From Gorsachius magnificus (lineage: Eukaryota > Chordata > Aves > Pelecaniformes > Ardeidae): a DNA stretch of 64,000 nt. The translations under genes were made by a program, and so were the position numbers. The stretch covers positions 8,431,821-8,495,820 of the forward strand of contig CM067081.1 in assembly GCA_034008185.1 (NCBI GenBank). Reading direction: 5' to 3'. This document shows, piece by piece, positions 61,748-64,000 of the stretch. Each line of letters starts with the position of its first letter. The first letter of the stretch is position 1. The notes beneath the pieces were generated by a model. It was not told the DNA's origin and did no database searches. It worked only from the letters and a program-made list of their open reading frames with translations.

Positions 61748-64000
61748 ATTGTATAACTATGCACAGTTCTGCATCCCCTGGCTCCACTAAGCCTGCTCTG
61801 ATTTGACCTGTTCTGATTTGAGGACAGTGGTCCCCTAACCATTGCACGTAAGCAGGACATGCCCTTGAAGCCTTCTGATGCTTCTTGAGGCTACAGGAAA
61901 TGAAAATGCATGAGTGAGACTGGTGAGGACAGAAGATGATGCCATCATGTGCCGTGAACTCCCTGTTTGGTTGTCACCTGTCCCTGTGGAGATGTGAACT
62001 GTTGCTCCATGACTCCTGCGCCTCTAACTCAGAAGACGAATGAGATACCATGGAGGTTTAGAAACAACATGTTATTTCTGTTTTGTTCTTCTAAAAGGAA
62101 GGCCCCAAAACATTTTTAGACATGAAAAGTTTTTTTACTTCAGATTAAAGCTGTCCATTGTCTTATCTTGTGATCTTCAGGGAGGGTAAAAGGCAGAGGT
62201 GGGCACACCTTGTGGTCAGCCAAGAAAGGCTTGCTCTTTGAAGTCTCACACTCTACATTTGGCTCCGTGAGCAAAAACAACTGGGGTAAAATCATCATCA
62301 CAGAGCCTGCTCTCATCATGCTTAGAGGCAGAAAGTCTTCCTTGAGCAAAGTTGTTGAGAGAAGTGCCAGAGGTTTCTTTATCAGCTAAAAACCTCACTC
62401 ATACTTGCTGGTGGTTTTGTGCAAAGGCTGGTCCTAGTGTAAAAGCTGATGAGGGACAGGCAGAATTGTGTTTTCATCCATCTGAAGGAGAACTTGATTG
62501 CTCCAAAGTTATTCATGTCTCCCAGATAGTCTTTGAACCATTGCCTTGTGTTTCTGTCATTTAGTTGGTACCCAAAGAGGCTGACCATGGCATGGCCAGA
62601 GCAGGTCAGAGATGAGGAGGAACCCTCTGTGCCCACCCAAACTAATGAGTGGAAAAACACTGCAAAAAGAAGATAAAATAATTGGTTCAGAACGTGATAA
62701 ACAATGTAAATTAAACCAAAGTGGATCAGGGAGAGCTCAGAGGTGAATGGAGCAAATGCAGGGAAGAGGACATCATGTAGGGGAATAAACTGAAATATAC
62801 CCGGATATCTTATTCCCCAAAGCACGTATTTATTGCGGATAAACGTCTTGCCTTGTGGTGAACAGGAGAAGAAGCAGGAGGGAGTGTGTCTTTTTCCTCC
62901 ACCATCTGTCTTGCTGTCCAACATCTACAGGCAGTGATGAGCCCACGGCAGGGTGAAACAGAGGACCAAGTCCGGCTGACCACACTATGGGAGAGTTTCT
63001 AGTAACCGAGACACTGGGAGAAGCGGGAAGGACTGGTGCGTGTCTGCCTTTGCAGCAATGCTCACTGGATGGGGAAGGCAGCCCGTGGCTTCTGTGCCTC
63101 CTTTTTCGGGTGTCTCCATGGGAGCTGGAGCTTGCTTCTGTGGGGGAAGGAGGGGTGAAAGCCCTTGGCCCTTGTGCTTTTGTTTTGGGTAGGTCTCGCC
63201 AATCTTTTGGTTGAATTGGAATTAATCATTCAAAAATACCAGGAGCGTTTACTGCACTGTCCTGCTGAAGCAAAGAAAACCAGCTAAGCCTGAAAGGTGT
63301 CCTGCTGTCCTTTGGCTGTGTTTCTGCAGCTGGACCACCTCTCTGGGTGCTCGCTGCGCTTTGGTTCACTCCTTGTGGCTCCTCATTCCTGCCCGCAGTG
63401 ACCATGTGTGGGGCTGTGTGATGGAGGGGAGCTGAGCAGCTACCGAAAGAAATAAAACCCTGCAAAACCTGTGAGGCTGGTGGGAACAGCCCGTGGGGGT
63501 CACGAGCCACAAGGGTTGGATGGGGTGCAAGCTGTATAAACTGCTTCTGGGAAAAACGGCTGTGAAACCCAATTTTCTGCCCTGCTGCCAGCCTCAGGCT
63601 CTGCTCCTGTTCCGTCTCATGACAGGGCACGTCTCTGTGCTGTAGCCAGCCCTATTCGTGACTTAAACAAATGTGGTGAGGGGTGGCTGAGGCATGGACA
63701 GGCATCCCGTCCCCTGCCCTTGCTGCAGGGTCTTGTCTCTGCCAAAGGGTGGGACAGACAGCTGTGGCCCGAACGCCTTCAGCCGCTGCAGTGATGCAAG
63801 GCAGAGCCTGCAAACACAAGAAAACAGAAAGGAAGAAAGCAAACAAACACCAAACCCCCAAACCAAAAACAAGGAAAAAAGTGTTGCGCTCTGCATTTTG
63901 TTCTTTTTTTTTTTCTTTTTTTTTTTTTTCTCCCCCCCTTCAAGGCACGCGATTCAAAGTGTGACGTGTTGCTGAGATGCACACACATTCCCTGACGGTG
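61748..64000. other. Intronic, no gene recognised
   Basis: A minus-strand frame of 180 codons (62,382-62,924) is the longest open frame outside CpG islands and CR1. I recognise no domain in it. The right end has a long pyrimidine tract (63,900-63,940). Confidence 0.5.

Larger units (their letters stand above)
29573..64000 (+). other. RAB30: Putative first intron of RAB30 (to right edge)
   Basis: No RAB30 coding exon was found by reading for the P-loop G-N-A-G-V-G-K-T, the switch-region D-T-A-G-Q-E or the N-K-I-D motifs, so if the gene assignment is right the intron runs past the window. The mammalian gene also has a long first intron. The stretch carries most of the transposable elements of the window and no other promoter-like island. 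Confidence 0.4.

Noticed and set aside
29573..64000. RAB30 coding exons
   Set aside because: I looked for the P-loop, switch and N-K-I-D encoding stretches on the + strand and found none, so I report no RAB30 CDS.
1..64000. tRNA, rRNA, CRISPR, operon or bacterial-type features
   Set aside because: No cloverleaf with a proper T-loop, no regularly spaced direct-repeat array and no prokaryotic gene layout. The window is avian nuclear DNA.

Overview
This is nuclear DNA from a vertebrate, almost certainly a bird. It is mostly non-coding, with two dense CpG islands (about 1-1,080 and 28,150-29,950) in AT-richer sequence. The interspersed repeats are typically avian: at least nine 5'-truncated CR1 LINEs, many ending in the ATTCTATGATTCTA-type 3' tail, and two copies of one ERV LTR family (TGTCGTGG...GGACA as read on the + strand) common in bird genomes. 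I infer a neoavian rather than a galliform bird from the LTR type; species is not determinable here.

Layout. The first 125 bases, minus strand, are the 5' end of the PCF11 coding sequence (pre-mRNA cleavage/polyadenylation and transcription-termination factor), cut by the window edge. Its CpG-island promoter has six CCAAT (NF-Y) boxes, four of them 30-31 bp apart. From 1.1 to 28.1 kb I see no convincing exon: the sequence is intergenic, with one CR1, an ancient CR1/L3-like relic, a 93-bp duplicated segment, two near-perfect hairpins and an AT-rich block. The second CpG island looks like a bidirectional promoter with a ZNF143-type element, a CCAAT box and a YY1-type element. On the + strand it has a strong splice donor at 29,572/29,573, preceded by a 42-bp GC-rich minisatellite. 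In mammals PCF11 and RAB30 are divergent neighbours and the RAB30 promoter also drives a divergent lncRNA (RAB30-DT). I therefore infer that island 2 is the RAB30 promoter with non-coding first exon, and that 29.6-64 kb is the large RAB30 first intron. No RAB30 coding exon was found in the window, so that name rests on synteny from memory.

The putative intron carries most of the young repeats: eight CR1 copies, two solo LTRs (one nested inside a CR1), two MIR-like SINE relics, and tandem duplications of 53 and 87 bp.

I found no tRNA, rRNA, CRISPR, intact transposon or new multigene system. The most interesting signals are regulatory and structural: the phased NF-Y array, the 42-bp minisatellite, the duplicated 93-bp segment, and the hairpins.
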